From: Panax quinquefolius
Lineage: Eukaryota; Streptophyta; Magnoliopsida; Apiales; Araliaceae
DNA length: 64,000 nt
Reading direction: 5' to 3'
Assembly (NCBI GenBank): GCA_020205615.1
Contig: CM035162.1
Location: 44,010,464-44,074,463, forward strand
In this document: piece by piece, positions 21,702 through 33,357 of the stretch
Layout of the letters: the number at the start of each line of letters is the position of its first letter
How positions within the stretch are numbered: position 1 is the first letter of the stretch
Notes under the pieces: model-generated
The model's input: the letters and a program-made list of their open reading frames with translations, nothing else
What the model was told of the DNA's origin: nothing
Database searches by the model: none
Program-made: the position numbers and the translations under genes

Positions 21702-21785
21702 GTAAACGGTTCTCTTCTTTATTTCCGAATTTATCTTCATACTTATACATCTGAAAACTGATCAAATAATATTGGACATGCATAG
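21702..21785 (+). other. Intron 2 of the antisense gene in element A
   Basis: The donor is GGCGAAG/GTAAACGG and the acceptor GGACATGCATAG/GCGAATG (84 bp). It lies at the same codon boundary as intron 2 of element B, after a GMSYLAK/GMSYHAE peptide. Confidence 0.7.
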
Positions 21786-22306
21786 GCGAATGTCTTTGTT
21801 CAAGGCGTCTGCGTCCCGAGGTCCCTCGGGCCGAATCAAGAAGAGGCCCCGAGGAAGGAGAATGCCTTCAAGTCGCGCCAGCTAAGGAAAAGACTCAACG
21901 TGAATGCATTCTTCATACAAATGAAGGGCTTCAAAAAGAGTTAGCTCAAGCCAAGGGAGATGTGAAGGCCTCCAATGAAGAGCTAAAGTCAATCAAAGTA
22001 CAGCACAAGGAGATCGTCAAAATGAACATTGACTTGGTTCGGGAGGAGCGAGATAAGGATGGAGAAGATCGAGGAATTAAAGGTCGATGCTAAAATCGAC
22101 CAAGACCATCCATAAACCTGGAAGAGGCAGAGACTCAATCGTATGAATAGGCGGCTCAAGCTCGAAGAAGAAATCCGAGAACTCAAGGCTCTTCGGGACC
22201 TTGGGCCTCCTTTAACCGACGACCTTCGCAAACAAATATGTGAAGAGTACCGGAACTCGGACGAAATCAATGGGGAGATAATGAAGATATATTCTGAGAG
22301 TTACGA

Positions 22307-25050
22307 TGTAAGACCCCGAAATTTTTTTAAATAAAAAGGAATTTCCTTTATTTATTATTTTGAAATAGTAAGGGTTGATTTGATTAATATGGATAGTTAA
22401 GGGTTAATATCATAAATATTTCAAAATAAGCAAGTGGTTATAAAATATTCATTTTTGTCGGGGAATATTCGTTTGGTCGTGGAATATTCGTACTGTCGGG
22501 GAATATTCGTACGACGGCGCAGCCATGTGTGGGCCCATAACGGAAAGCGATTGGATGAGGAAAACGACAAATATAAGTTGGTTAAATAACGGCGTAGTTG
22601 TTACCGTTAAGACTGTTGGAATACCCGGTGGTTAAAATACAAAGAATGTCTGGCGTGGTTGCACAAAGAAGACACCGGTATTGCACAAGATTGTTGAATT
22701 ATTGATCCTTACGTAAGAAGGCACTACTCAATAATTGTTATGTAATTCTTGTTCAATAGTTTATTTTATTGATTCAATAATTCTTTGCGTTGGTATTTTA
22801 TATTATTCTTTGTTTCAATAATTGTCCTGCACAAAGATTTCCCATTATCGGATCAATAATTCATATTATTTGAATAATATTATTAGATAACATTATTGGC
22901 AATGTCTAGAAAGTTCTCATCTAAGGAGAGGTTTGGTCACCTAATTGCGGCGCCACGATAAGGAGAGATCCTTATTGAAAGCCCCTCTTTCCTCGAACTA
23001 CCTTTGGTCATTCATAATTGTGATTCTGTAATATTATTTGTGAATAATTAATTATTGATTCATATGATAAAGAAATATTTATTTTATGTGGATATAAATG
23101 ATGGATTTATTTATGTGGTTATAAATGAAGAAATTATTGTTGAGGTGTTTTATCAAGATTTTACCGTATTGGAGGTATTAAAAATTAAATCGGGGTTTTG
23201 AGATATATTGTGGGGTTATAATTTTTAATCCAACCGCGTTGGATTGTGGTAATTTTGGGTATGTTATACATACATAAGTTGAGTATATGTCCACAAATTT
23301 TGAACCGTTAAAATGAACAAAGGATTTGTTATGAATTTTAAGAGGTGTCGGATTCTAAATTAGGTTTATAATTGATTTTGGTGGAAAATTCTAGAATTGA
23401 GTGGGCCCCACTTGTGGTTGGTGAAAAAAATGTGCTGAATTTTATTTCAAATGTGGTGGGTGGCAATAGTAGGTGTAAAGCCATCGTGTAGTTGTGTCAA
23501 GTCCGCTTGGTACGGGCTAACATTTTCCTATAAATAGAGAGCTAAGTTAGAATTGAAAATCACACGAAACAAAGTTTTCTCTCTTTCTCTCTATATTATT
23601 GAGCGTATTTTGTGAGTATTTAGATACTTTGAGAGTTCTTTGTCAAAGACAAGTTTCATTCAAGATCACTTCCGACCTTTCCTTAAAAATCGATTCTTTG
23701 AGGTAAGGGATGTTATTTTCTTCTTAAATGATATTATTTCTTCAATATCATTATAATTGAAATATTGGTTGGAACTTTTATCAAATTTGGAACTTTTTCA
23801 TGCTCGGGGTTACTATTCATGAGTTACTATTCACGAAGTTACTATTCATGAGTTACTATTCACGAGTTACTATTCACGAGTACTATTCATGAAGCGTGAA
23901 GATGTTTTTTGTGGAATTTCTATCTTTTGGTGTTCTGAGTTACTATTCACGATACTCAAGACTATTCACGATATCTGACTATTCACGAATCACAAGGCTA
24001 TTATTCATAGAAAAATGAAAATTTTTCTTTTAAATCTAAAATATCTATTCGGATACTAGCTTTGATTGTATCCATGTTTTGGTCATTCTTGAATTTTACA
24101 CCATTATGATTATTTTTGAGGTATTATTGGACATGGATAAAACAAAGTACTAATCCTTAATCCTTAATCCTTGTCATTTTGTTTCATTGGATTCGTTCTT
24201 TAAAAATATTTTCATCATCCTCGGTCTTAAATGATGATATTATTGAATATCTTTGGCTGTAGTGAAAAAGATGAATGATTTTTCAAGAATATCTTTGGCA
24301 CGTAGTGCAAAGATGAGCGGTGTTTAAATGAACACGACTGATCGATGAATATCTTTGGCCTTTAGTGCAAAAGATGAGCAGTGTTGAGATGAACATGACC
24401 GATTGATGAATATCTTTGGCCTTTAGTGCAAAGATGAGCAGTGTTGAGATGAACATGACCGATTGATGAATATCTTTGGCCCAGTAGTGCAAAGATGAAT
24501 ATTTGATTTGAGATGAATATTGATTGATGTTACAGGATAAAATATTGATGATGGACTGTTAAATTCATAGATTATAGTAGATTTCATTCTCTACATAACC
24601 CTTCTATGAATTATTATTTCGCCATTGCGAATATTGATCCGAAACTTGTTGTTCATTGTATTCTATCGATTTTTCCTGTTGGAGACTAACGATAATTTGT
24701 TGTATATTATCTTAGTCATAGTATTCTTTTATCGGGCTAGTTGAGCTCACCCTTTTCCTTGTTGTTCCATTTTTCTTCTCGGGAGGCGAGAATGTAGCGA
24801 GTACTACTAGTGGGGTATGGAATGAAGGTTCTAGAGAGAGTTGTTTAGTAGTCCTCACCATTATTGTAAAATAATGTATCAATAAATGTGATGAGGATTT
24901 ATTTGAGTATAAATATTGTCTAGAAGATAATATTTGTATTTAAACTCACAGTTTTATTGTTGTGATAATAAAGTTGTAGTTGTTTCTGTACCATGTATTT
25001 GGCGACTCAGAATGGGTTGAATGGAATGGACCTATTTTGGGGGCGTCACA
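22307..25050 (+). mobile_element. Solo LTR (chromovirus type) inserted in the antisense gene of element A
   Basis: It starts TGTAAGACCCCGAAATTTTT and ends TTTTGGGGGCGTCACA, flanked by a perfect TACGA duplication (22302-22306 and 25051-25055). There is no internal domain, PBS or PPT, so it is a 2744-bp solo LTR. Inside are a TATA box (23529), a run of TTACTATTCACGAG-type 15-bp units (about 23808-24000) and five 60-bp units around GAATATCTTTGGCCTTTAGT (24246-24500). Related LTRs occur at 16002 and at 43404-53598. The ends resemble those of Del/Tekay-like chromoviruses as I recall them. Confidence 0.9.
23529..23538 (+). promoter_or_regulatory. TATA box of the solo LTR
   Basis: CTATAAATAGAGAGC is followed 30-50 bp later by a CT-rich segment (TTTTCTCTCTTTCTCTC), a usual layout for a plant LTR promoter and start of R. 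Confidence 0.6.
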
Positions 25051-25146
25051 TACGAGCTCTGCTGGAGTCATGGCAAGGAGAAGCTGTCTGCAGCTAACTT
25101 GGATCCATCCTTACTCGATTCTTCAGATGACGAAGATGGCGCCTGA

Positions 25147-25526
25147 AGCTGATGTTCTTGTTTTTGTTATTTTTCTTTCTTTAATTTATAGGACTTGTAA
25201 AAATTATATAATATTGTGATTGGATTGAATATAAATGAAAAATAGCTTCATTCCTTATGACTTCGGTGTATTTATTTTCTGCTAATACTCCAATATTAAT
25301 TTAAGTGGAAAGATGCACAAACTCTTTCATGGACTGAACCCGAACTGTTAAGTAACAACTAAACATGTCATGTAACAGATAAGATGAAATTAAAGAATGA
25401 GGCATTCCGAATTCAACACTTAGAGAAAATTCAGGCAATAAAGTAAAGGGATACTTATTAGTTACCAAAGTGTGAGAAAGGTCTGCTTCATTAGGAATTT
25501 GTTTACCCCGAAAGGCCTAACAAAAT
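25147..25526. other. Spacer between pol repeats and antisense gene of element A
   Basis: No ORF. It is collinear with 39350-39702 of element B in opposite orientation (shared blocks such as GCATTCCGAATTC and CTTCATTAGGAATTTG). Confidence 0.5.
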
Positions 25527-26130
25527 CAAAAGATGACATTTGCCTACCACGAAGGGCCTGACAAAGTCTAAAGGATGACATTTGCCTACCACGAAGGGCC
25601 TGACAAAGTCTGAAAGATGACATTTGCCTACCACGAAGGGCCTGACAAACTCATAAGGACCACCTGCAGAAAAGGCTGCCATCGGATGGCCAGCGAGTCC
25701 ACCCGAACCTCCTAACGCCAATGACGTTTGCCTACCACGAAGGGCCTGACAAACTCATAAGGACCACCTGCCGAAAAGGCTGCCATCGAATGGCCAGCGA
25801 GTCCACCCGAACCTCCTAACACCAATGACGTTTGCCTACCACGAAGGGCCTGACAAACTCATAAGGACCACCTGCCGAAAAGGCTGCCATCGAATGGCCA
25901 GCGAGTCCACCCGAACCTCCTAACACCAATGACGTTTGCCTACCACGAAGGGCCTGACAAACTCATAAGGACCACCCATGAAAAGGTCGCCATTGAATGG
26001 CGGTGAGTCCACCGAACCTCCTAACACTAATGATGTTTGCCTACCACGAAGGGCCCGACAAACTCATAAGGACCACACCGAAAAGGTCGCCATCGGATGG
26101 CCAATGAGTCCACCCGAACCTCTAACCGTG
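25527..26130 (-). repeat. Tandem repeats downstream of pol in element A
   Basis: Three short units of about 41 bp (TTTGCCTACCACGAAGGGCC, TGACAAAGTCTnAAnGATGACA) are followed by about five long units of 101-104 bp. The long units start at 25622, 25727, 25830, 25934 and 26035 and add TCATAAGGACCACCTGCCGA and CCACCCGAACCTCCTAAC to the short core. Element B has only the short-unit form (38990-39350). Confidence 0.85.
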
Positions 26131-26235
26131 TTGAATCGATCAAAGAACGAAGACAAGATTTGTTTGAGAAAAAAGGGAACTTTTATTGATGATGACATAC
26201 ATATTTACAAACTTCCAATGTACTGATATCATTTT

Positions 26236-27560
26236 TACTGAAAGTACTTCCTAAGCTTGCCAGCGTGCCAAGTATTCTTAATTGCCGACCCATCTAATGC
26301 CTTCAACCGATAAGTTCCGCCTTGACTTGATTTGATTTCATACGGTCCTTCCCGGTTGGCATCGCTTTCCCAAATTCGAGGTGTAGATGCTTGGCTTCTC
26401 GAGGACAAAATCTCCTACTTGAACCTTCAAACTTTACCCCTTGTTATAATGCTTGGCCACTCTTCACGATAAGTCGCCAATTTGATTAAGGTCGCTTTCT
26501 CTTACTTCCTCAAGCAAATCAAGATTGGCCTTAAGCCCTTCCTTATTGTAGATCTCTCGAATTGGTGACCAAGACTTGGAGATCCAATTTCAACCGGGAC
26601 TAAGGCATTAGTACCATAGGCCAGTCTAAAAGGTGAATCCCCCGTTGTAGTCCTCGGAGTAGTTCGATAAGCCCATAACACGCTAAGTAGCTCCTCCGCC
26701 ATCCGCCTTGGCTTGGCCGTCAATCAAGCTTGATCCCATTCGTGAGTTACATTGGTCACTTCAACTTGTCCATTTGATCGTGGATGAGCCATGAAGTCTT
26801 TTCATCTTTGAATCCCCAGTTCTTTCAAAAATGCTTCAAATTTTGATCCCACAAACCGACGTCCATTGTCCGATATTACCATCTTAGGAATCCAAACGAA
26901 ATACTATCGATTCTTTCAAAAATTTCAAGCATTCTGTTCGTTATTAACCTAAGTGATTTTGCTTCTACCCACTTGGTCATATAGTGATGGCAACTATAAC
27001 AAACCGACTTGACCTTTTGCCTTCTTGTAGTGGACCTAGTATATCAACCCCAGAAATGAAGGATATAGGAGATAAGATCGAGTATAGCTCTTACGGTGGG
27101 CGATAATGGGATCGAATTTGTTGAGTTGACACTTCGCACTTCTTAACGTATTCGGCCGCTTCTTTGAAGATGGTAGGCCAAGAAGTACCCTTGTCGAAGT
27201 ACTTTATAGGCTAAAGACTTAGCCGCCATATGGTCATACAGATGCCTTCATGTACTTCCCGGAGAGCATATTGACGGATGGAGTCGCATTTCGGTAATGG
27301 AGATGAGAAAGCCCTTTGAACAGATCCCCATCAATCGAACAAAATTAGCACTCTTATACTTGATTTTCTTGGCTAGCATCCGATCCAGAAGGTAAAATGC
27401 CATCTGCCAGATACTCTATATATGGAGTCAACCAGCAGTTGGTTCGGTCAATGCACATCACCGATTCATAATGGACACTAGGATGTTGCAAAATTTCTAA
27501 GTAAACAGACCCATCAAAGACGTTAACATCCGTAGTGGCTAATTTGGAGAGTGCATCAGC
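26236..27560 (-). pseudogene. Integrase of element A (broken)
   Basis: Recognisable pieces are [24 protein letters not shown] sequence (26502-26723), the GPYEI-type C-terminal segment (26236-26440) and the zinc-binding and first-Asp regions (27000-27300), spread over several frames. Many single-base indels separate them. The homologous frame in element B (37800-38903) identifies each part. Confidence 0.7.
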
Positions 27561-28280
27561 AATGGAATTGTTATTACGCTCGACCCCCTGAAACTCGTAG
27601 GATTGGAAATGTTGAAGTTATTCCTTCAATTCTGCTAGATATTTGATCATTTTTGGGCCTCGAGCTTCGTATTCCACAGAAAGTTACTTAACGACTAACT
27701 GAGAATCGCTGAAGATGATTATTCTTTGCACCTCAAGACTCTTTGCTAGTCGTAACCCTGCAAGTACCGCTTCATACTCAGCTTCGTTGTTTGTTGCTTT
27801 GAACTGAAATCGATGGCTGCTTTGCACCTTGAATCCCTCTGGACTAGTCGAATAATCCTCGCTCCAGCGACGTCCGTGGTAGAAGACCCATCTGCATCTG
27901 GCGTCCACGAACTAACTCCTCTTTGAAGAGCGCTGAATCGCTTCTGTCAGATCCTTGACTTCGCCACAACTTCATCGCCTTCAGAAAACGAGCATTCAAC
28001 TACAAAATCAGCCAAGGCTTGCCCTTTAATGGCGGTTCGGGGATGATATTCAACGAAAAATTGGGACAACTCCATCGTCTATGCAATTAATCTCCCGATA
28101 CCTCGGGTTTGCCCATAATCTTCTTTAATACGATCTCAGTATATACTATTACCAATCTACCACGGAAGTATTGCCTAAGCTTTCGACTAGTAGTTATTAA
28201 AGCAAAAGCAAACTTTTCAATGTTAGGGTACCTTGTTTTTGACATCCCGAAGGACATGGCTTTATAATAAATCAAGGTCG
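27561..28280 (-). pseudogene. Second RNase H and RNase H end of element A (broken)
   Basis: FQFKATNNEAEYEAVLAGLR and IIFSDSQLVVK (27684-27908) belong to the Tat-type second RNase H. Further upstream (28087-28275) RYPNIEKFAFALITTSRKLR and QYFRGRLVIVYT belong to the RT-linked RNase H. They are in different frames with deletions between them. Confidence 0.7.
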
Positions 28281-29410
28281 CTTACCCCCAACTTCACGCA
28301 CCAAAAGCTGCTCTCATCGCCAAACGAACTAGTTGCTAAGTACAAATATAGGGGTTCAAAGAGGAGCAGGTTTCACCAACAAAGGTTAGAAGATAGGTAG
28401 GACTTGATGCTCTGGAAGGCATCCTCACACTCCAAGTCCATTAAAAGCGTCTTTGCATTCTTGGCCCTTTCAATGTATCAAAGAATGGTAGACATCTTTT
28501 CGCCGACTTGGACATGAACCTCCTTAAAGTCGCAATCCTTCCGGTCAGACGTTGAACATCTTTAAATGGTCGAGGAGTCTTCATGTTCGGGATCGCTTGA
28601 ATCTTTTCGGATTGATTCAATTCCTCTCGGTCGACAAGATAACCTGAGAAATTTGCCGACCCCTAGGCCAGAAGGTGCACTTAGTGGGGTTCAATCTCAA
28701 ATTGTGATGACGAATTATCTGAAAGCATTCTTCTAAATCATCCAGATGTTTATGCACCAACATGCTTTTGACAATCATGTTGTCTACGTACACCTCCACA
28801 TTCCTGCTCAGCTGATATCTGAAGACATGGTTCATCATCCTCTGGTATGTGGCTCCGGCATTGATGAGGTCGAAAGTCATTTTCTTATAGGCACATACCG
28901 AACGATGCGTAATGAACGCCGTCTTCGGTATATCCTCCTTGCACATTGAAATTTGATGATATCCAGAGAATGCGTCCATGAAACTTAACAAAGCATACCC
29001 CGAAGTGGCATCGATGAGTTGGTCGATGTGGGGTAGCGGGTAGAAATCTTTTGGACAAGCTTTATTTAGATCGGTGTAATCGATGCAGACTCGCCATTTA
29101 CCATTCTGCTTCAGGACCAGCACCACATTCGCCATCCATTATGGGTAGTCGATCTCGAAGATGAAGTCAGCTGCCAACAGTTTTGCAATCTCTTCATCAA
29201 TGATTCACTGACGTTCAGGTGCAAAGATCCTCCTCTTCTGTCGGACTGGTTTCTTTAACGGGTCTACCTCCAGATGATGCTCAGCGATATCCCTGCTTAC
29301 TCTTGGCATATCCTGAGGTTCCCACGCAAAAATGTCAATATAGCATTGCAGGAGCTCCACAAGGTTCGTCCGGAGAGGTTCTGGCAGACCCGAACCTATT
29401 TGCACCGTCT
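28281..29410 (-). pseudogene. Reverse transcriptase of element A, altered catalytic motif
   Basis: The N-terminal lead-in (29205-29405) has FAWEPQDMPRVSRDIAEHHL and KKPVRQKRRIFAPERQ. The core (28617-29135) has NGKWRVCIDYTDLNKACPKD, SFMDAFSGYHQIS and LINAGATYQRMMNHVF. The catalytic box reads VEVYVDNMIVKS, that is YVDN where element B has YVDD, removing one of the two adjacent catalytic aspartates. Frameshifts interrupt the frame near 29137 and after 28617. Confidence 0.8.
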
Positions 29411-30160
29411 TATTCTCTTTGCCCGGGATGAGCTCTATCTCCTCCGTTTCTCAAATTGTAGCGCATGACCAACGATGGAACTACTCTCTCGTGAAGGTTT
29501 CGATCTCTATCGCCATGGTTCATACGCTTCGATACTCCCACTCCGAAGTGATCACGGCGTTCTATAACACCTTCTAGCGGATCCAAATCCCTTTTACCTC
29601 ATGACCCCATGAGTAGTAGGAAATTTGATTTTGAAATGAGGAATAGAGGTCACAGCTTGCAAAGCAATTAAAGTAGGCCTTCCCAAAATAGCATTATAAG
29701 CAGAATCTACATGCACAACATAACATTTGCAAATAATTTCTACCTGTTAGGGGGCCGTTCCGAAGATGACTGGTAGTTCAATGGTTCCAGCCACCTTGAC
29801 CGGGTCGTTACTAAAACCATATAAAGGAGCCTCCTATCCTATCTCCATCTTTCGCCCATCTAGGTGCATCCTCTGAAAAGCGTGGGCATACAGAATATCT
29901 ACAGAAGACCCATTATCTACCATCATCCGCTTCATATCCATCGAACCCACTTGTGCGGTTAGCACCAACGATCCCTCGTGCGGTTCAATGACTTCCGTAG
30001 GGTAATCTTCATCAGTAAAGGAGATTACCGTACTCGAATAAGGTCTGTAAATCTTCGGGAGGGTACCCGCTACTGACATGACCGAATCCAAGTAACTTCG
30101 ACGCTTCTTTCCAACAAGTTTGCCAGAAGTACCCCCAGTGATGACATCTACCACGTGCCT
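29411..30160 (-). pseudogene. Retropepsin-like protease of element A and linker
   Basis: The ORF at 29834-30154 contains VISFTDEDYPTEVIEPHEGS and the active-site MMVDNGSSVDILYAH, with DNGSS in place of the common DTGSS or DSGSS. The linker to RT (29411-29830) is recognisable against element B but broken. Confidence 0.7.
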
Positions 30161-32095
30161 TGCAGTTGTTAGGAGTCTGGCAACGCTTCTTTGAACTGGT
30201 TGAGTCTTCTTGGAATAGGCCCTCTGTCCTGCTGTTGATTAGTTCTGGCAGCCACATACTGAATTAAAGCCCCGCCTTGTACCTTTCTTACAATAAAATC
30301 CTTCAAACTAGCACAGTCGTTTGTATCATGACCCGAAGCTTGATGATAATCACAATACTTGCGAGAATTCCCTTTCCCGGGCTTAATGTTATCTCGAGGT
30401 GGTTCGAAGATAGGTTGATTCTTAATTTGATCCAAGATAATGATCATATACGTGTTGAGTCTTTGTACGTCCTATTCACTCTCAATTTGGGAGCGGATTT
30501 AACGTCCTCCACTCTGTCTCCAATTGTTATATTTCTTTGATTCGCCTTCATAGCGATCTTTATTCCCTTCATTCTTTTTACGGTCTCTATCGGTTCTCAT
30601 CCCGATCCGTCTCCTTGCTTCCGGGTCGAAGAAGAACGTTTGAGGCTGTCCATGGCTTCCTCTACCCCAATATAGCCTTGACTTTTGTCGAAGGCTTCAA
30701 ATGAGACTCTTCTGGGTGATGAAACATTCACTTCTTCACCAACTTCTACGATCCGACGGATCTAACCCATTCTCAAACAGTCCAATGGCTTGCAGATCGT
30801 TCAGGTCTATCACTTGGCCGACTGCTTCATGGAACTGCTTCACATACTGGCCCAAAGAGTCATTCAAAAACCGCCGAACTGAGCCAACGAAACGGTTGGT
30901 TTTCCCTTCTTTTGTTGCTCCGGCGGGCATGAAATTTCATGCATATCCGCCCAAGATGAAATTAAACTGAGGCAAAGTCCCCATCCACCGTCGGGCATCC
31001 TTTCGAAAGTGTTGTGACAAAAGTATGACACTTAGCAAAGATCGCTAAAGTCATAATAATCCATCAGTCGGTCGAACGCCTGACTGTGGTCATAGGGATC
31101 CCCCGATCCATCATAACTCTCGATATGGGGCAACTTCTTGGTGGGGTCAGCTTTTTCTTTAAGAATCTCCGCGGAAAAAGGGATGCCTTCTTTCCCGAAG
31201 TATCCTTCGTTTTTTGTACTTCGGCAAGCTGCTTCCGAAGTTCTTTTAACTCTTTAACCAGATACTCCACACCTTCTGGTTGAGATGATGCTTCTTTTTC
31301 CGGTGACTCCTTCCTCCTCTGAGTAGATCGGTTTCTTACAATAGAGCCTTCAACTCTAGAAGGGCTTTTACGATGACGAGTGTCCACAGGGTGGTGTACC
31401 CTCAGTAGACTCTCGGGAGTACGATCTCTAGATATACTTCGTCTATGAGCTCGGGCACTATGGCGAAAATGTGCAACAATAAAGGCTTTCTTTGTGGTCT
31501 CAGGAGTGTGGTCTCTGGATCGACCTCTTCGTTCTCTCCAACCCTGCTCCTTAGAATCAACAGGGTGATGTACCCTCTTCGATCTTTGAGGAGTAGGGCT
31601 TCGGGATCTTCTTCTTTCTCGAGTTTGGCCCCGAGACTCTCGTCCTGAATGAACAGGTTCTTTCCCACTTCGGTGTCTTGCTCTCTTGATTTGATCATAA
31701 TCGAGCTCTTTGTCTCTCAACTCATCATCCGGGCCATCCGCTTTCGGCTATATCACGTCGTTGCTTCACGAGTACTTCCATAGCTCTATCCGCCTCATCC
31801 GCCATCTTAGCAGGTTGTGAAGCTTTTTTCGTCTGGTCCTCTCAGATCGAGTTCCCAGCGCGGCGCCTTCTACTCGCTTCCGTACCGTGGCTGACGCTTT
31901 CTCCGTCGGGAAGACTAGCCTACGTTTAGCCTTGCCCACCGCCTTCAATCGGAAAATCTTGGTGATCGTTTGGACGTTGTCTTACCATGAACACTTATTG
32001 TCGGTCCCAAACGATCCTCGATGAGACACTCGTGGTGTCGATTCCTTTGGCGACCCTCTACGCCTCTTGAGTGTAGGTGTTCTACTCTTCACCAT
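30161..32095 (-). pseudogene. Gag of element A (broken)
   Basis: The likely start is the ATG at 32093-32095 (MVKSRTPTLKRRRGSPK), about 60 bp downstream of the PBS. An Arg/Ser-rich region follows (31064-31720), then EYLVKELKELRKQLAEVQK, the capsid-like part with SLGQYVKQFHEAV (30736-30930) and a zinc-knuckle-like CDYHQASGHDTNDC (C-x2-H-x4-H-x4-C, about 30310-30360). Frameshifts occur after DTSGKKASLF and near 30900, where a base is missing relative to B. Confidence 0.75.
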
Positions 32096-32153
32096 GAATA
32101 CTATCGTAGAACAAACACGATGTGATTGAAAAATACCGTGACACTAGAACTCG

Positions 32154-32172
32154 CCCTCCTTCTAGCGCCCAA
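32154..32172 (-). other. Primer binding site of element A
   Basis: Directly after the 5' LTR, in element sense, the sequence is TTGGGCGCTAGAAGGAGGG. TGG at its second position can pair with a tRNA CCA end. I cannot name the tRNA with confidence, although similar sites occur in other Tat elements as I recall. Confidence 0.55.
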
Positions 32173-32851
32173 TGTTAGCGCCAAGATCTTTCTCCACGCC
32201 CCAATCACCAAGACGCGTCCGATATCCCATGATTCAACAAGTCAACACCAAAAGCTTAACTACCGACGACCGGGTGGGATAAGCTCCGGTGAGAGTCGAT
32301 GTCGGCGATCACAAGGTCAACAATGGAGAGAAAAATAATATCTAATGCCTGAGAGAGAATAATCATATGATTGTGTGTGTAATGTTTTGTTACTTACCTC
32401 CTTTGTGATCCTAGCCCCATACGTACTCCAGTCCCGGTTTACCGTGCCACTCATCACTTCCTGACACCTTTTCCCCCACTTCCGGTCATTTCAGCAGAAA
32501 GTATGCAACCTACTTCCACACCTGCTACCACTGTTTGCCCCCGCCGGTCATCTGAGTCCCATCCTCATTAATGCCATGCAGAAAGGTGGCAGACACAGTA
32601 GTCAACTATCACTTGGTATAATGATTACCGGTCAAAGTTGGATTAAGTGACAATTTGTATAATGGGCCAATTCAATGACTAAGCCCAAATAATGGAAATG
32701 ACCCAAATGACCGGATCCAACCGAAAGGACCCAATGAAATAATCAAGTAACTGGGCCCAAACCATTCAGACCAACCAGGACTAACGTAACATGATCCAAG
32801 GGAGGAGCCCATTAAGTCTGGCCCAATAAGGAAAAGGATCATGGCCCAACA
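32173..32851 (-). repeat. 5' LTR of element A
   Basis: It runs from TGTTAGCGCC to ATGGCCCAACA (679 bp) and is followed by the TTACC duplication. It keeps the roughly 60-bp segment missing from the 3' LTR. Confidence 0.9.
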
Positions 32852-32856
32852 TTACC

Positions 32857-33028
32857 GTACTTGTTTCTCTATCCATTCCCCTCTCTATGTCGCATTCGCA
32901 CCATAACCATAAAAAAATCGTATAATTGTGGATGCGGTTGCAGTGCTGCTTTTATTTTTAGTAATCGCATATTTGTGATTGCAGTTACGAATATATCTTT
33001 TTAACCGAACCACAAACTGCACTGCATA
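32857..33028. other. Short host segment between elements A and B
   Basis: The 172 bp between the two duplications contain GGATGCGGTTGCAGTGCTGC and, in inverse sense, a related GCAGTTTGTGGTTCGG, a weak inverted similarity that could be an old DNA transposon end. No gene is visible. Confidence 0.5.
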
Positions 33029-33033
33029 TATAG

Positions 33034-33357
33034 TGTTGGGCCATGATACTTTTTTATTATTGGGCCGAACCTAATGGGTTCCTCCCTTGGATTATGTTAT
33101 TTTTGTCCTGTTGGGCCGAATGATTTGAACCCAGTTATTTGATTATGTTAGTGGGTTATTTCGATTGGGTCCGGTCAGTCTGGACCATCTTTTTTGTATT
33201 GGACTAAATCCTTGGATCGGTCTATTACACAAATTGCCACTTAACCCAGCTTTGACCGATAATCATTACATAAGATAAGAGTTGATTGTTATCTGCCACC
33301 TTTCTGCATGGCATTAATGAGGATGGGTCTCAGATGACTGGCGGTGGCAAACAGTGG
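33034..33357 (+). repeat. 5' LTR fragment of element B
   Basis: It matches the first 324 bp of the 3' LTR (42490-43169), then switches at ACAGTGG directly into gag-like sequence (GCAGAGTTGAGGGAC). The deletion removed about 356 bp of LTR plus the leader. Confidence 0.85.

Larger units (their letters stand above)
19961..25146 (+). pseudogene. Antisense three-exon gene of element A (broken, interrupted by a solo LTR)
   Basis: Exon 1 runs to 20752 and encodes a domain with ERMYQRPDGWVAMPVTFLEK, LLGFIGVGFA, LVPNSYIHILAFIAFCHE and WHEKWFFVTGPEISSLPDW, resembling the plant 'putative gypsy type transposon' domain (Pfam Transposase_28). Exon 2 (20830-21701) is a Pro/Ser/charged linker ending in FRFGNNS-like residues. 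Exon 3 (from 21786) is coiled coil, cut at 22306 by a solo LTR and resumed at 25056 to the end LDSSDDEDGA and TGA at 25144-25146. The start codon equivalent reads GTG. Stops include TAG 20338-20340 and a TAA early in exon 2. Element B carries a better copy. The function is unknown. Confidence 0.75.
18934..32851 (-). mobile_element. Retand-like (Tat lineage) LTR retrotransposon A, complete insertion
   Basis: It is bounded by LTRs (TGTTAACGCC...GGCCCAACA at 18934-19559 and 32173-32851) and flanked by a perfect 5-bp duplication TTACC (18929-18933 and 32852-32856). In element sense it holds 5' LTR, PBS, gag, protease, RT-RNase H, second RNase H, integrase, tandem repeats, then an antisense three-exon gene, PPT and 3' LTR. 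It is 13.9 kb including a nested solo LTR (22307-25050). Gag-pol has many frameshifts and the RT catalytic motif is altered. The family assignment rests on the second RNase H and the antisense extra ORF reported for Tat/Retand elements. Confidence 0.9.

Noticed and set aside
25527..26130. CRISPR-like array of regularly spaced repeats
   Set aside because: The units are contiguous tandem repeats without unique spacers, inside a plant retrotransposon.
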